Notes under the pieces: generated by a model
What the model was told of the DNA's origin: nothing
Database searches by the model: none
The model's input: the letters and a program-made list of their open reading frames with translations, nothing else
Made by a program: the position numbers and the translations under genes
NCBI GenBank assembly: GCA_900541025.1
Contig: UQIL01000003.1
Span: 46,949-110,948 of the forward strand
Reading direction: 5' to 3'
Origin: an uncultured Collinsella sp.
GTDB taxonomy: Bacteria; Actinomycetota; Coriobacteriia; Coriobacteriales; Coriobacteriaceae
DNA length: 64,000 nucleotides
Part shown: positions 8,644-17,640 of the stretch, in pieces
Numbering within the stretch: the first letter of the stretch is position 1
Layout of the letters: each line of letters starts with the position of its first letter

Positions 8644-8854
8644 ATGCACCTCTTAATGCCACGGCGCACAACAGGGGCGCCAATTCTTTATGCTTGTCTC
8701 AGTATAATCCCCCGACGCACGACCGCGACTCGGCCTGTACCAGCAAATACACCTGTCGGTTGCAGGCCGCGAAACAGAATGGAAACCAACCCACCGGCTC
8801 GTCGCGTTTACCGCGTTTTATAATTGCTTGCGTTGCAACCTAAAAGAGGAACGT

Positions 8855-10276
8855 ATGGCTCATAACGACAAACCCGAAAGCGCAAACAAAGCGCAGGATC
8901 ATTTCCAGCCGCTCGACGACGGCGGTTTTTTCTCCCTTAATGACGTCATCACGGCAGGCAGGCATCAACTTACCCGCTCCGAGCATCTCTTGGCTGCCGA
9001 CACGCGCCGCAACGCCCGCAACCTACTAGCGAGCACTAAGTTGCTCGTACTCGTCGTCACCGTCTCGCTCGCCATGGGCGTTGCCGCTTGGGCGTTTTTG
9101 GCCTCATTAAATATCGCGACCGACTATCGCGAGCACCATGCGTGGATTTACGCGCTGCTTCCCGTTGTTGGCGTTGCCACCGCATGGGTGTACAAAAACC
9201 ACGGTCTCGCCGCCAAGCGTGGCAACAACCTGGTCATCGACTCCGCTCTGGGCACACGCCTCATCCATATGCGCATGGCCATCCTCACCTTCGTCTGCTC
9301 CACGCTCACGCACCTCACCGGCGGCTCGGCCGGTCGCGAGGGAGCTGCGGTGCAGATTGGCGGCACCATCGCCAGCAACATCTCGAGCCTCGCCCACCTC
9401 AAAAAGCATGACCACCACGACCTCATGCTCGCCGGCATCTCGTCGGCCTTTGGCGCCGTGTTCGGCTCGCCCCTTGCCGGGGCTTTCTTTGGCATGGAGA
9501 TGTGCTTCATCGGCAAGATCGACTACACCGCGGGCATCTACTGCCTGGTCGCTTCGTTTACCGGCTACTTTACGTCGCTTGCCTTGGGAACCGAGTACGA
9601 GGCGAATGTTATCGCCAGCGTTCCCAACATGACACCACGGACGGTTGTCATCGTTGTTATCAGTGCCATTATCTTCGGTCTGACGGCACGCCTCTTTGCC
9701 TGGTCAGTTCGAACCGTCAAGAGCCTGTACGGTCGCTTTATCACCAATTACCTCGTTCGCGCACTCATAGGCGCACTCGTGGTTTTGGCCGCCTATGCCC
9801 TCCTCGACGCCTGGGACTACGCCGGCCTTTCCACGTGGCTTTCCGGCGCCGGATTTGCCGGCAACACCACCCTGGCGGACGCAGTCATCAAGTTGGTCGT
9901 CACAGCGCTCACCTTGGGCGCTGGCTTCCAAGGCGGCGAGGTCACGCCCCTGTTTGGCATCGGTGCGGCACTCGGTGGCTGGATAGGTTGCCTTACCGGG
10001 CTCGACCCCAGTTTTCTGGCGGCTCTCGGCATGCTCGGCGTGTTCTGCGCCGGCCTCAACGTGCCCATCACCACCTGCATGATGGCCATCGACCTGTTCC
10101 ACGGCACGGCCGCCGGGTTCTTTGTCATCGTGGCCTTTATCAGCTACCTAACCGGCGGACACCGCGGCGTGTACCCCGCCCAGCGCATCATCTCACCCAA
10201 GCGCCGTTCGCTTATTGTGGATGAGGGCGGTACGGTAGCGGATGCCATCGAGCGCCACAACGACCTGATAGAGTAG
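8855..10276 (+). CDS. CLC family anion channel/antiporter
   Basis: A 473-residue membrane protein of the CLC family with about ten hydrophobic helices between residues 60 and 440. The signature GGSAGREGAAVQIGG (about residue 150) carries the gating glutamate, and GFQGGEVTPLFGIGAALGG (about 355) is the helix-N filter region. The GREGxxVQ form is close to the fluoride-exporting CLC-F subgroup, but I see no fluoride riboswitch in the 211-bp leader, so the ion is uncertain. ATG at 8855 follows AAAGAGGAACGT. A TATAAT at 8819-8824 may be its -10 box. Confidence 0.85.
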   Translation: MAHNDKPESANKAQDHFQPLDDGGFFSLNDVITAGRHQLTRSEHLLAADTRRNARNLLASTKLLVLVVTVSLAMGVAAWAFLASLNIATDYREHHAWIYALLPVVGVATAWVYKNHGLAAKRGNNLVIDSALGTRLIHMRMAILTFVCSTLTHLTGGSAGREGAAVQIGGTIASNISSLAHLKKHDHHDLMLAGISSAFGAVFGSPLAGAFFGMEMCFIGKIDYTAGIYCLVASFTGYFTSLALGTEYEANVIASVPNMTPRTVVIVVISAIIFGLTARLFAWSVRTVKSLYGRFITNYLVRALIGALVVLAAYALLDAWDYAGLSTWLSGAGFAGNTTLADAVIKLVVTALTLGAGFQGGEVTPLFGIGAALGGWIGCLTGLDPSFLAALGMLGVFCAGLNVPITTCMMAIDLFHGTAAGFFVIVAFISYLTGGHRGVYPAQRIISPKRRSLIVDEGGTVADAIERHNDLIE

Positions 10277-10363
10277 ACGTTAGTATTCGCCGTGCAGCCA
10301 CAATCGGGGGCAATTCGACCTGAGCGCGACCGCACCGTCACGTCATACGCCGGGAGTCGCCCC

Positions 10364-11326
10364 ATGCATGCAACTGATTTTGCCCGCACGCTCATCATCG
10401 CCAACCCAGCCGCCCAGTCGGGTGCGGCGCGCGAAGTTGCCGAGCGCCTGCAACGCTTTTTGGATATGACCGCGCGCGCATCCCAGTTTGACCTGGTGCT
10501 GACCGAGCGCATGGGACACGCCAAGGAGCTGGCCGCACAGGCTCAGGGCTATCGCACCGTTATCGCCCTTGGCGGCGACGGCGTGATTCACGAGGTCGTC
10601 AACGGGCTTATGACGCAAGAGGAGGGCACCCGCCCCGCCCTTGCCGTCCTGCCCGTGGGCTCCGGCAACGATTTTGCCCAAACGCTCGGCATCGACGATT
10701 TCTCCGGCAAGGATTTTGGCGCGCTGCTCACCTGCGAGCTGCAGCGTCAGGACATCGGGCGCATTCGCTCGTGGAGCCCTGCGAGCGGCAGCGGCGAGGC
10801 TACCGTTGAGTACTACGACCAGACACTTTCGGTCGGCATCGATGCCGCCATCGGCCTGGGCACCACCAAGCTGCGCAAAAAGACGGGCTTGACGGGCGCT
10901 CCGCTCTACACTCTCTCGGGACTTGAGCAGTTTGGCCTACGCTATCGCAACTACCCCATGACCATCAGCTTTGATGGCGCGCCCGCCGAGCGCGTGCGGG
11001 CGATTATCATGGCCATCCAGCTGGGACCCACCTATGGTTCGGGCTATCGCATCTGTCCCAACGCCGACCCGTGCGACGGCATACTCGACGTCTGCTACGC
11101 CTGCGGCCCCGTTCCGCGCGCGGTCGCGCTTCCCATGTTCCTTTCGGCCAAAGATGGCCACCATACCAAGCTGCCACCGGTTCGCATGCGCCGCTGTCGC
11201 CATGCCGAGCTTACCTTTGAGGAGCCCGACTACCCCATTCAGGCCGACGGCGAGCCCGTTGTCGCCTCGCGCATCGAGGTCGACATCCTCGCCGGCGCCC
11301 TCCACGTCTGGCACCCCACCCGCTAA
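10364..11326 (+). CDS. Diacylglycerol kinase family lipid kinase
   Basis: A 320-residue DAGK-catalytic-domain protein. The N-terminal ANPAAQSGAA, the nucleotide-binding GGDGVIHEVVNGL (about residue 70) and VGSGNDFAQTLG (about 98) are diagnostic of DgkB/YegS-type kinases that phosphorylate diacylglycerol or related lipids at the membrane surface. The C-terminal half is the beta-sandwich typical of the family. ATG at 10364 follows GGGAG at 7 nt; the frame extends 24 codons upstream without a better site. It lies 87 bp after the CLC gene in the same direction. Confidence 0.88.
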   Translation: MHATDFARTLIIANPAAQSGAAREVAERLQRFLDMTARASQFDLVLTERMGHAKELAAQAQGYRTVIALGGDGVIHEVVNGLMTQEEGTRPALAVLPVGSGNDFAQTLGIDDFSGKDFGALLTCELQRQDIGRIRSWSPASGSGEATVEYYDQTLSVGIDAAIGLGTTKLRKKTGLTGAPLYTLSGLEQFGLRYRNYPMTISFDGAPAERVRAIIMAIQLGPTYGSGYRICPNADPCDGILDVCYACGPVPRAVALPMFLSAKDGHHTKLPPVRMRRCRHAELTFEEPDYPIQADGEPVVASRIEVDILAGALHVWHPTR

Positions 11327-11334
11327 CCCCACCT

Positions 11335-11403
11335 AAGTTGCGGTGAAATAGGGACTGTCTTACGGCTTTAGCTGCATAAACAGTCCCTATTTCACCGCAA
11401 CTT
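11335..11403. repeat. Hairpin repeat B, copy 1 (convergent genes)
   Basis: A 24-bp perfect inverted repeat (AAGTTGCGGTGAAATAGGGA.. and its complement) around a 21-nt loop, between two convergent genes. The arm core TTGCGGTG-AATA recurs at 32233-32299 and 33173-33233. It may act as a bidirectional terminator, though no long T run follows here. Confidence 0.7.
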
Positions 11404-11412
11404 ACGAGGAGG

Positions 11413-11793
11413 CTATTCCTCCCCGCCCGGCTTGCGACGGTTGGCCTTTTTAATGGCGTTGAAGTGCTTGTCATTAAGCCTGCGCTGGCGAGAGCGCTGA
11501 GGCACCTTGGTCTTTACGCGTCGACGCGGTGGACGCCCGCGACGCTCAAGCTCAGCGCGCAGCTTACGCAGGCAGCTCGCGCGATTCTGAAACTGGCTGC
11601 GGCTCTCACGCGCCGTCACGACAATCCCCGTGGGCCCATGTTTCATGCGCACCGCAGAGTCCGTCGTGTTCACGCCCTGCCCACCCGGACCCGTCGCGCG
11701 AAACACCTGTACCTCGCAATCGCGCGCCAGCTCCTCAACCGACATCTCGGCAAAGCGCGCATACTCGCGCCAGCCCATCTTGTTCTCGTCCAT
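11413..11793 (-). CDS. Small peptide chain release factor-like protein (GGQ domain only)
   Basis: A 126-residue protein with the catalytic RF-1 domain: GPGGQGVNTTDSAVRMKH at about residue 40 holds the GGQ that triggers peptidyl-tRNA hydrolysis, and the C terminus is strongly basic (RRRVKTKVPQRSRQRRLNDK). There is no codon-recognition domain. Known relatives are ArfB/YaeJ rescue factors and PrfH-associated proteins, so stalled-ribosome rescue is the likely role. ATG at 11793 has GGGGAGGTGTTGAT upstream, which rules against the longer frame to 11859. Confidence 0.82.
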   Translation of the reverse strand: MDENKMGWREYARFAEMSVEELARDCEVQVFRATGPGGQGVNTTDSAVRMKHGPTGIVVTARESRSQFQNRASCLRKLRAELERRGRPPRRRVKTKVPQRSRQRRLNDKHFNAIKKANRRKPGGEE

Positions 11794-11818
11794 ATCAACA
11801 CCTCCCCTCATACAAAAA

Positions 11819-11849
11819 ATGTGACAAAGGGACAGTCCCTTTGTCACAT
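11819..11849 (-). terminator. Palindromic terminator of xpt
   Basis: ATGTGACAAAGGGAC and its exact complement are separated by one base, forming a 15-bp inverted repeat. On the minus strand TTTTTTG follows directly, as expected for an intrinsic terminator after xpt. It sits 25 nt upstream of the next gene's start. Confidence 0.75.
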
Positions 11850-11876
11850 CGCATACCAATCGCTTATGTTGCGCGC

Positions 11877-12455
11877 TTAGGCGAAGGTGATCTCGCCGTT
11901 CTCGCAGTCCATATCGGCGATACGGGCCAAGCTCTCAACGCGGAAGCCGCGCTTACGGAGCTTATCGCCGCCGCCCTGGAAGCCCTTCTCAACGGCAATG
12001 CCAATGCCGGCAACTTCGGCGCCCGCAGCCTCGCAGATCTTAATAAGGCCCTCAAGCGCGCAGCCGTTGGCCAGGAAGTCGTCGATAATCAGGACCTTAT
12101 CGCCCTCGGACAGAAAGCGCTTGCCGACAATGACCGGGTACTCCTTCTGCTTGGTAAAGGAGTAGATGGTCGTGGCATACTGCTCGCCGTCAAGGTTGAT
12201 GGACTGGGCCTTCTTTGCAAAGACCACCGGCACGCCGCCAAAATGCTGAGCTGCGATGCAGGCCATACCAATACCCGAAGCCTCAATCGTCAGGATCTTG
12301 TTGATCTCGACACCCTCGAACAGACGGGCCCATTCGGCGCCCATGTGGTCGAACAGCTCAACGTCGCACTGGTGGTTGAGGAAGGCATCAACCTTAAGGA
12401 CGTTACCGGCCTTTACGATGCCGTCATGGCGAATACGATCCTCAAGCTCCTGCAT
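11877..12455 (-). CDS. xpt: Xanthine phosphoribosyltransferase
   Basis: A 192-residue purine salvage enzyme converting xanthine and PRPP to XMP. The PRPP loop VLIIDDFLANG (about residue 122) has the acidic pair and Ala-Asn-Gly ending characteristic of Xpt, and the N-terminal half has TIEASGIGMACIAAQHFGGVP. ATG at 12455 follows GAAGGGG. The leader to 12612 shows no purine riboswitch core, unlike many Firmicute xpt genes. Confidence 0.92.
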   Translation of the reverse strand: MQELEDRIRHDGIVKAGNVLKVDAFLNHQCDVELFDHMGAEWARLFEGVEINKILTIEASGIGMACIAAQHFGGVPVVFAKKAQSINLDGEQYATTIYSFTKQKEYPVIVGKRFLSEGDKVLIIDDFLANGCALEGLIKICEAAGAEVAGIGIAVEKGFQGGGDKLRKRGFRVESLARIADMDCENGEITFA

Positions 12456-12612
12456 GGCGCAACCCCTTCTCGCGGCAACGATACCGCGCGATTAATAAAC
12501 GTTGTTCGATAGTCTACCACGGACCGACCCCCGCCCGCCCCACAAGCCACATCGCACCACAAACCAGTCTTTTTGGGACGGCGCGAATCGTGGCAGACAG
12601 CCTCCCAACATG

Positions 12613-13917
12613 CTAATGGCGGGCGCGCATCTTCACCAAACGCACCATGGCAAGCGCAAAGCCCACGGCGGCCACAGCCATGAGTACGTAGAACACCGAG
12701 CGAAAGCCGAATAGGAATACGTCCGGACGACCTGTAACAAAACTGGTCACGGCCTCGCCCATTGCCACGCTCATCTGCCCATACAGGATATGCGACGCCG
12801 CCGTAATGCCGAGCGCCATGCCGGCGTAGCGTGCCAAACTACCCAGGCTGCCCGCAAAGCCGAGCGCTTCGCGCGGAGCCGAGCCCATATACAGCGAGTT
12901 GTTGGGGCTCTGGAAAATCGACGTACCGCACGACATAAACGCGGCACAGCACACAATCACAGGGATGGAAGAGTGCTCGTCGAGCGTACTTACCGCAAAG
13001 AGCCCGCACACGTACACGCCCAGGCCGACCGCCGTGGGACCCTCGCAGCCAACACGGTCCGAAACCGCACCCGAAAGCGGGCCGATAAAGGCATTCACCA
13101 TCGGCAGCGCCAAAAACAGCAATCCGGAAATGTCGGAACCAAAGCCGTGGGCGTCCTGAAAATAGAACGGCAGGATAAACTCGGATGCGCCAATACCAAC
13201 GAACACGATGAGCATGCAGGCAAGGTTGATGGTGAAGGCCGAATTTGCAAAGCAGCGACGCGCGGCCTCCGCCAGCGACATGGGGCGCTCGCCGGCCTCC
13301 GGCTTTACATGCGGCAGCGTGTAGAGCCCCACGATAAACGAGATGACGCCAATGGGCAGGTTGATGAGGAAGATGCTCTCCCAAGGAAAGCTTGCCACCA
13401 GCATGCCGCCGAGCACGGGGCCACACATCATGCCGAGGGCCACAAAGGTCGCGAGAATACCCATAGCACGGCCTCGTTCGCGCGCCGGAAACGACTCGGT
13501 GATGATACCCATGTTGTTAGCCATGGCCGCCGCGCAACCGACGCCCTGAACAATGCGTGCCAGGATAAGAACCTCGAGCGAGGCCGAAAGGCCGCACAGC
13601 AGCGAACCGACCGAAAAGACGATGACACCCAGCTGGAACACATTCACCTTGCCGCGCACGTCACCCAGACGGCCAAACGGCAACATAGCCACGCATGTCG
13701 CAAGCAGGTACACCGAGCTCACCAGCTGAATGCGATCGAGGCCCACGCCCAGCTCCTTTTGCATCACGGGCAGCGCCACGGTCACGACGGTCGAATCCAA
13801 ACACACCATAAAGGTCATGACGAGCACGGTGAACAGAATCGCCCATTTATTCTTACCGTGGGTGTCGCCCTCTAGGGCAATGTGTTCGCGGCGCAGCTGC
13901 TCGGCAGTTTTCTCCAT
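12613..13917 (-). CDS. MFS transporter, DHA2 (EmrB/QacA-like) drug exporter family
   Basis: A 434-residue major facilitator. The first helix contains MTFMVCLDSTVVTVALPVM, with the LDxTVVNVALP-type motif of the 14-helix DHA2 branch, and motif A appears as GRLGDVRGK (about residue 85). Although DHA2 proteins usually have 14 helices (about 480-500 residues), this one is shorter. ATG at 13917 follows GAAAGGATATAC. It is monocistronic, isolated from metY by a terminator. Substrate unknown. Confidence 0.85.
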   Translation of the reverse strand: MEKTAEQLRREHIALEGDTHGKNKWAILFTVLVMTFMVCLDSTVVTVALPVMQKELGVGLDRIQLVSSVYLLATCVAMLPFGRLGDVRGKVNVFQLGVIVFSVGSLLCGLSASLEVLILARIVQGVGCAAAMANNMGIITESFPARERGRAMGILATFVALGMMCGPVLGGMLVASFPWESIFLINLPIGVISFIVGLYTLPHVKPEAGERPMSLAEAARRCFANSAFTINLACMLIVFVGIGASEFILPFYFQDAHGFGSDISGLLFLALPMVNAFIGPLSGAVSDRVGCEGPTAVGLGVYVCGLFAVSTLDEHSSIPVIVCCAAFMSCGTSIFQSPNNSLYMGSAPREALGFAGSLGSLARYAGMALGITAASHILYGQMSVAMGEAVTSFVTGRPDVFLFGFRSVFYVLMAVAAVGFALAMVRLVKMRARH

Positions 13918-13947
13918 GTATATCCTTTCTATCGTGCAACGCAAAAA

Positions 13948-13989
13948 CGGGACCCCAATCGCCTACAAACGGACACGATCGGGGTCCCG
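13948..13989 (-). terminator. Intrinsic terminator of metY
   Basis: CGGGACCCC(A/G)ATC arms form a 13-bp stem with one GU pair, followed on the minus strand by TTTTTG. It lies between the metY stop and the MFS gene. Confidence 0.75.
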
Positions 13990-14058
13990 CCTACGGAATC
14001 GGAACTATGAGGACGTCGTCAGCCGAAAAGCCGTCCCACGCCTCGCACGCACGCTAGC

Positions 14059-15342
14059 CTAGCACTGCTCGAGTGCCTGCTCAAGGTCGGCAATCAAATC
14101 GGCCGTATCCTCAAGGCCGCACGACAGGCGCACCATATCGGCGGAGATGCCGCAGGCGATGAGCTCCTCGTCGTTCATCTGGCGATGGGTGGCGTTTGCC
14201 GGGTGCAGGCAGCAGGTGCGGGCATCGGCCACGTGCGTGGCAATCTGGGCGAGCTTAAGACTCTTCATAAAGGTCTCGGCCGCCGCACGACCACCGGTAA
14301 AGCCAAAGCTCACGACGCCGCAGGTACCGTTGGGCATGTACTTCTGAGCCATGTCGTAGTACTTGTCGCCCTCTAGGCCCGGATAGCTCACGAAGCGCAC
14401 TTTGGGGTGGCCCTGCAGGAACTTGGCGACCGCCAGACCGTTCTCGCAATGGCGCGGCATACGCACGTGCAGGCTCTCGAGCGAGCTGTTCAGGAAGAAC
14501 GCCGCCTGCGGGTTCTGCATGGGGCCGAGGTCGCGCATGAGCTGCGCGGTAGCCTTGGTAATAAAGGCGCCCTCGCGGCCGAACTTCTCGGCATAGGTCA
14601 CGCCGTGGTAGCTCTCGTCGGGCGTGGTGAGACCCGGGAACTTGTCCGCATGGGCCATCCAGTCAAACTGACCGTGATCAACGATCACGCCGCCCAGGTA
14701 GGCCGCGTGACCATCCATGTACTTGGTGGTGGAATGCGTGACGATGTCGGCGCCCCACTCAAAGGGACGGCACATCACGGGCGTCGGGAAGGTGTTGTCG
14801 ACCATCAGCGGCACGCCGTGGTCGTGCGCGGCCTTGGCAAAGCGCTCAATATCGAGCACGGCAAGCGCGGGGTTAGCGATGGTCTCGCCAAAGACGAGCT
14901 TGGTGTTGGGCTGGAAAGCGGCCTCCAGCTCCTCATCGGTGCAGTCGGGTGCGACGAACGTGCAGGTCAGGCCCATGCGGCCCATAGTGTGAGCCAGCAG
15001 GTTGTAGGTGCCGCCGTAGATGGCAGAGCACGCAACCACGTGATCACCGGCACCGGCGACGTTAAAGATGGCGAGGAAGTTCGCAGCCATGCCCGAGCTC
15101 GTGAGCATCGCGGCGGTGCCGCCCTCCATCTCGCAGATCTTGGCAGCAACCAGATCGCACGTGGGGTTCTGCAGGCGGCTGTAGAAGTAACCGGACTCCT
15201 CCAGGTCAAACAGCTTGCCCATATGCTCGGACGTATCATACTTCCACGTGGTGGACTGGTAGATAGGCACCTGGCGCGGCTCCGCGTCACCCGGGCGGTA
15301 GCCGCCCTGAACACATGTGGTACCGATAGTCTGCTCGCTCAT
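14059..15342 (-). CDS. metY: O-acetylhomoserine sulfhydrylase / Cys-Met metabolism PLP enzyme
   Basis: A 427-residue PLP enzyme of the cystathionine gamma-synthase superfamily. The PLP-lysine motif HSTTKYMDGH is near residue 207, and YSRLQNPT (about 55) and SSGMAAN (about 82) are typical cofactor contacts. The length and motif style fit O-acetylhomoserine aminocarboxypropyltransferase, which makes homocysteine from sulfide. Methionine gamma-lyase is the main alternative. ATG at 15342 follows AAGGGAGCAAGAT. No SAM riboswitch or T-box is visible in the leader. Confidence 0.87.
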   Translation of the reverse strand: MSEQTIGTTCVQGGYRPGDAEPRQVPIYQSTTWKYDTSEHMGKLFDLEESGYFYSRLQNPTCDLVAAKICEMEGGTAAMLTSSGMAANFLAIFNVAGAGDHVVACSAIYGGTYNLLAHTMGRMGLTCTFVAPDCTDEELEAAFQPNTKLVFGETIANPALAVLDIERFAKAAHDHGVPLMVDNTFPTPVMCRPFEWGADIVTHSTTKYMDGHAAYLGGVIVDHGQFDWMAHADKFPGLTTPDESYHGVTYAEKFGREGAFITKATAQLMRDLGPMQNPQAAFFLNSSLESLHVRMPRHCENGLAVAKFLQGHPKVRFVSYPGLEGDKYYDMAQKYMPNGTCGVVSFGFTGGRAAAETFMKSLKLAQIATHVADARTCCLHPANATHRQMNDEELIACGISADMVRLSCGLEDTADLIADLEQALEQC

Positions 15343-15572
15343 ATCTTGCTCCCTTGCCTGGGTTTTAGTTTTATTCGGTTCACGATACCGCTACCCTGCA
15401 CCCCTCTCAACCCATCCCAAAGGTAGGTTATGGGACTAATTAATCAAGGGTTTTATCTCAAGCCTTGGGCATTTGCTCGATAGATAAAAATGAGGCATAC
15501 ATGAAGCTCTCGATGATTACATGCACCGTCACGGGTACCATAGGCGAGTACACCGTAACCAAGGAGACAACG

Positions 15573-16019
15573 ATGAAGCAAATCGATACGGCCCAGCTCG
15601 ACATCAACGCCTGTCAGGCTCAGGCTGCCGAATACCACGCCCGCGGCTTTAACTGCGCCCAAGCCGTCGCCTGCACCCTCGCGCCTGCCGTCGGACTCGA
15701 CCCCCAGATCGCCTTTACCCTCACCGAGGGCTTTGGTGCCGGCATGGGCGGCATGACCGAAACCTGCGGCGCCATCTCGGGCGCCGTGGCCATCATGGGC
15801 TTCGTGATGAGCGACGGCATGGAAAACCCCAAGACCAAGGGCCAGACCTACAAGCTGTCGCGCGAAATCGCCAAGCGTTTTGGCGAGAAGAACACGACGA
15901 CCGTCTGCGGCACGCTCAAGGGCATCGGATCGGACAAGGGTCCGCTTCGCAGCTGCCCCGGCTGCATCGACGATGCCGTCGAAATCGCCTGTGATGTACT
16001 AAAGCAGCTCGCCGAGTAA
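15573..16019 (+). CDS. C_GCAxxG_C_C family putative redox protein
   Basis: A 148-residue protein with the cysteine pattern that names the family: FNCAQAV (about residue 30), ETCGAISGAVAIMG (about 68) and RSCPGCIDDAVE near the C terminus. Family members are proposed membrane-associated or redox-active proteins; the biochemical role is not established. ATG at 15573 follows AAGGAG at 6 nt; the frame extends upstream to 15465 but without a better signal. Convergent with the next gene. Confidence 0.8.
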   Translation: MKQIDTAQLDINACQAQAAEYHARGFNCAQAVACTLAPAVGLDPQIAFTLTEGFGAGMGGMTETCGAISGAVAIMGFVMSDGMENPKTKGQTYKLSREIAKRFGEKNTTTVCGTLKGIGSDKGPLRSCPGCIDDAVEIACDVLKQLAE

Positions 16020-16037
16020 ACGGCAGCACAGAAAAAC

Positions 16038-16082
16038 GACGGCCGGCGCGCTTGGGATCCATCCAAAAGCACGCCGGCCGTC
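16038..16082 (-). terminator. Terminator between convergent genes
   Basis: GACGGCCGGCG and CGCCGGCCGTC form an 11-bp stem; the minus strand continues with GTTTTTC, so it best terminates the IMPACT-family gene and may also stop the plus-strand gene. Confidence 0.75.
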
Positions 16083-16086
16083 GCCG

Positions 16087-16725
16087 TTAGAACTCGGCAA
16101 ATACGGGAGCACCGACCTCGATCTCCTCGCGCCCCGCCATAAGCTCGCGCATCCTGGCGCAAAAAGACTCCTGCTCCCCCGCCTTAAACACCAAGTGAAG
16201 TGTCACGGCATCCGCGTAATCGGTATCCGAAACCTTGGCACCCGAATCCTGCGCCAAGCGAAGCACCTGCTCGTACTGCGGATAGGCCACATGCACGTCA
16301 ACAGGCACGACGCTCGTCATCTCGACGATCTGCCCGGCCTCCCGAGCCGCGGCCACCGCCGCTTGCGTCGCCGCGGTATAGGCGCGTACCAAGCCACCAG
16401 GCCCCAACAGCGTGCCACCAAAATAGCGCGTCACTACGCAGCAAACATTTTTGAGCCCCGCGCCGCGCAACACCTCGAGCGTCGGCATACCGCTCGTGCG
16501 GCTCGGCTCACCGTCATCGCTTTGACGCTCGCGTCCATCGACCAAAATCCACGCGGGAACATTGTGTCGAGCGTCGTAATGACGTTTGCGAACGGTCTCG
16601 ATAAAGGCATTCGCCTCATCCTCGGACTCAATATGGACCAGCTGGGCAATAAACCGGCTCTTGCGGTCCACAAATTCGCCCGAAACCTCAATATTCGATT
16701 GCAGAGTAAAATAGCTGTCCAACAA
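16087..16725 (-). CDS. IMPACT (YigZ) family protein
   Basis: A 212-residue protein with the UPF0029/IMPACT domain: DRKSRFIAQ near residue 20, RHNVPAWIL (about 52), DDGEPSRTSGMPTLEVLRG (about 70), TRYFGGTLLGPGGLVRAY (about 98). A C-terminal DUF1949-like region follows. Family members act in translation or stress control in eukaryotes; bacterial function is unclear. The TTG start at 16725 is supported by GAGGGG 5 nt upstream. Confidence 0.88.
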   Translation of the reverse strand: MLDSYFTLQSNIEVSGEFVDRKSRFIAQLVHIESEDEANAFIETVRKRHYDARHNVPAWILVDGRERQSDDGEPSRTSGMPTLEVLRGAGLKNVCCVVTRYFGGTLLGPGGLVRAYTAATQAAVAAAREAGQIVEMTSVVPVDVHVAYPQYEQVLRLAQDSGAKVSDTDYADAVTLHLVFKAGEQESFCARMRELMAGREEIEVGAPVFAEF

Positions 16726-16840
16726 AGCCCCTCAACAAAATAAAGCGCAGCAACAAACAGCCTCAATAATACGGCAAAGACAGCACCGTTGACCTCGCCA
16801 ACAAGAACGGAAACGCCAATGATACCGTCACCAACAGCGA

Positions 16841-16939
16841 GAACCCGTCAGCGCGAGCAATGTGCCTTGAAAGACAAGGGCATTGACCTTATGGTCATGC
16901 CCGAAGGCTTGAAAGGCAGATTGCCGCGCTGACGGGTTC
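16841..16939. repeat. Structured repeat C, copy 1 (downstream of rnpB)
   Basis: A 99-nt element: 15-bp outer stem (GAACCCGTCAGCGCG/complement), then GCAAT/ATTGC and GCCTT/AAGGC stems with GAAAG-containing linkers, and a central hairpin GGGCAT..GACC/GGTC..ATGCCC. A second copy lies at 19931-20029 with a wholly different outer stem and a changed but still paired central stem. CAGCGA precedes and GCAGCGTC follows both copies. It may serve as the 3' structure after rnpB. Confidence 0.7.
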
Positions 16940-16956
16940 GCAGCGTCAACAAAGTG

Positions 16957-17314
16957 CTGAGTGGGCCGATAAGCCGGGTTCTGTCGTGAACGGTCATTTA
17001 TCTTGTCTGCACGTTACCGTGCAGTTCCACGCACGCTACCCGAACGCGGACCGGGCCGGCCCATAGCGTTCCTATTCGCGCTTGCTCCGGATGGGGCTTG
17101 CCAAGCCGCCGTGTTACCACGACGCTGGTGGTCTCTTACACCACCGTTTCAGCTTTTCCCTTTACGCCTTGCGGCGCAGGTGGGAGTCTTCTTTTCTGCG
17201 GCGCTTTCCGTCGGATCACTCCGCCCGGCCGTTAGCCGGCATCCCGCCCTCTGGAGCCCGGACTTTCCTCACGCGTGCTGCAAGCAGCACATCGCGCGAC
17301 CGTCTGGCCCACTC
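16957..17314 (-). ncRNA. rnpB: RNase P RNA, bacterial type A
   Basis: Catalytic RNA of RNase P, which matures tRNA 5' ends. On the minus strand it opens with GAGTGGGCCAGACGG and contains the conserved GAGGAAAGTCCGGGCTCC (CR I) and GGGCGGGATGCCGGCTAACG segments, and closes with ACAGAACCCGGCTTATCGG and the CCCACTC that pairs with the 5' end. Length is about 358 nt. Ends are placed by the terminal P1 complementarity. Confidence 0.95.
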
Positions 17315-17640
17315 AGCAGTGCAAGAGTGTAACACACCGTTGCCGCAGGCAATGGCACAACGCAAACGCTCGACACGATAAACCAAGAACCGCCATGCGC
17401 TACAATGGTCCTGTCGATGGGCAACGTCGTCAGTCGAGACGCGACCGCGCTCCACACCCCTCCGTCTACTCGGTGTGTTCCCGCCTCCTCCCCGAGGCGG
17501 GATGTCGGCATTTTTCATGCACTGACAACCCAATAGCCTGTGGACAGCCCGGGCAGCATCGCGCATCTCGGCACCAAATGCAAAAAGGGACCCGTCCATT
17601 GCGGACGGATCCCTTAAAACAAGTGATCGTCAAACCGATT
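17315..17640 (-). promoter_or_regulatory. rnpB promoter region and rpsA downstream spacer
   Basis: An extended -10 (TGTTACACT; TACACT at 17326-17331 on the minus strand) sits 11 nt before the rnpB 5' end, with a possible TTGCCT -35 at 15-nt spacing. The rest of the spacer up to the rpsA terminator shows a GC-rich inverted repeat (CCCGCCTC/GAGGCGGG near 17483-17504) and no gene. Confidence 0.5.
17585..17615 (-). terminator. Intrinsic terminator of rpsA
   Basis: AAGGGA-CCGTCC arms around ATTGC with a terminal TTTTT on the minus strand, 25 nt after the rpsA stop codon. Confidence 0.8.

Noticed and set aside
8650..8854. Fluoride riboswitch upstream of the CLC gene
   Set aside because: Looked for the crcB-type core; none seen.
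12456..12612. Purine riboswitch upstream of xpt
   Set aside because: No conserved core loops or three-stem pattern in the leader.
15343..15572. SAM riboswitch or T-box upstream of metY
   Set aside because: No conserved core or T-box sequence is present.
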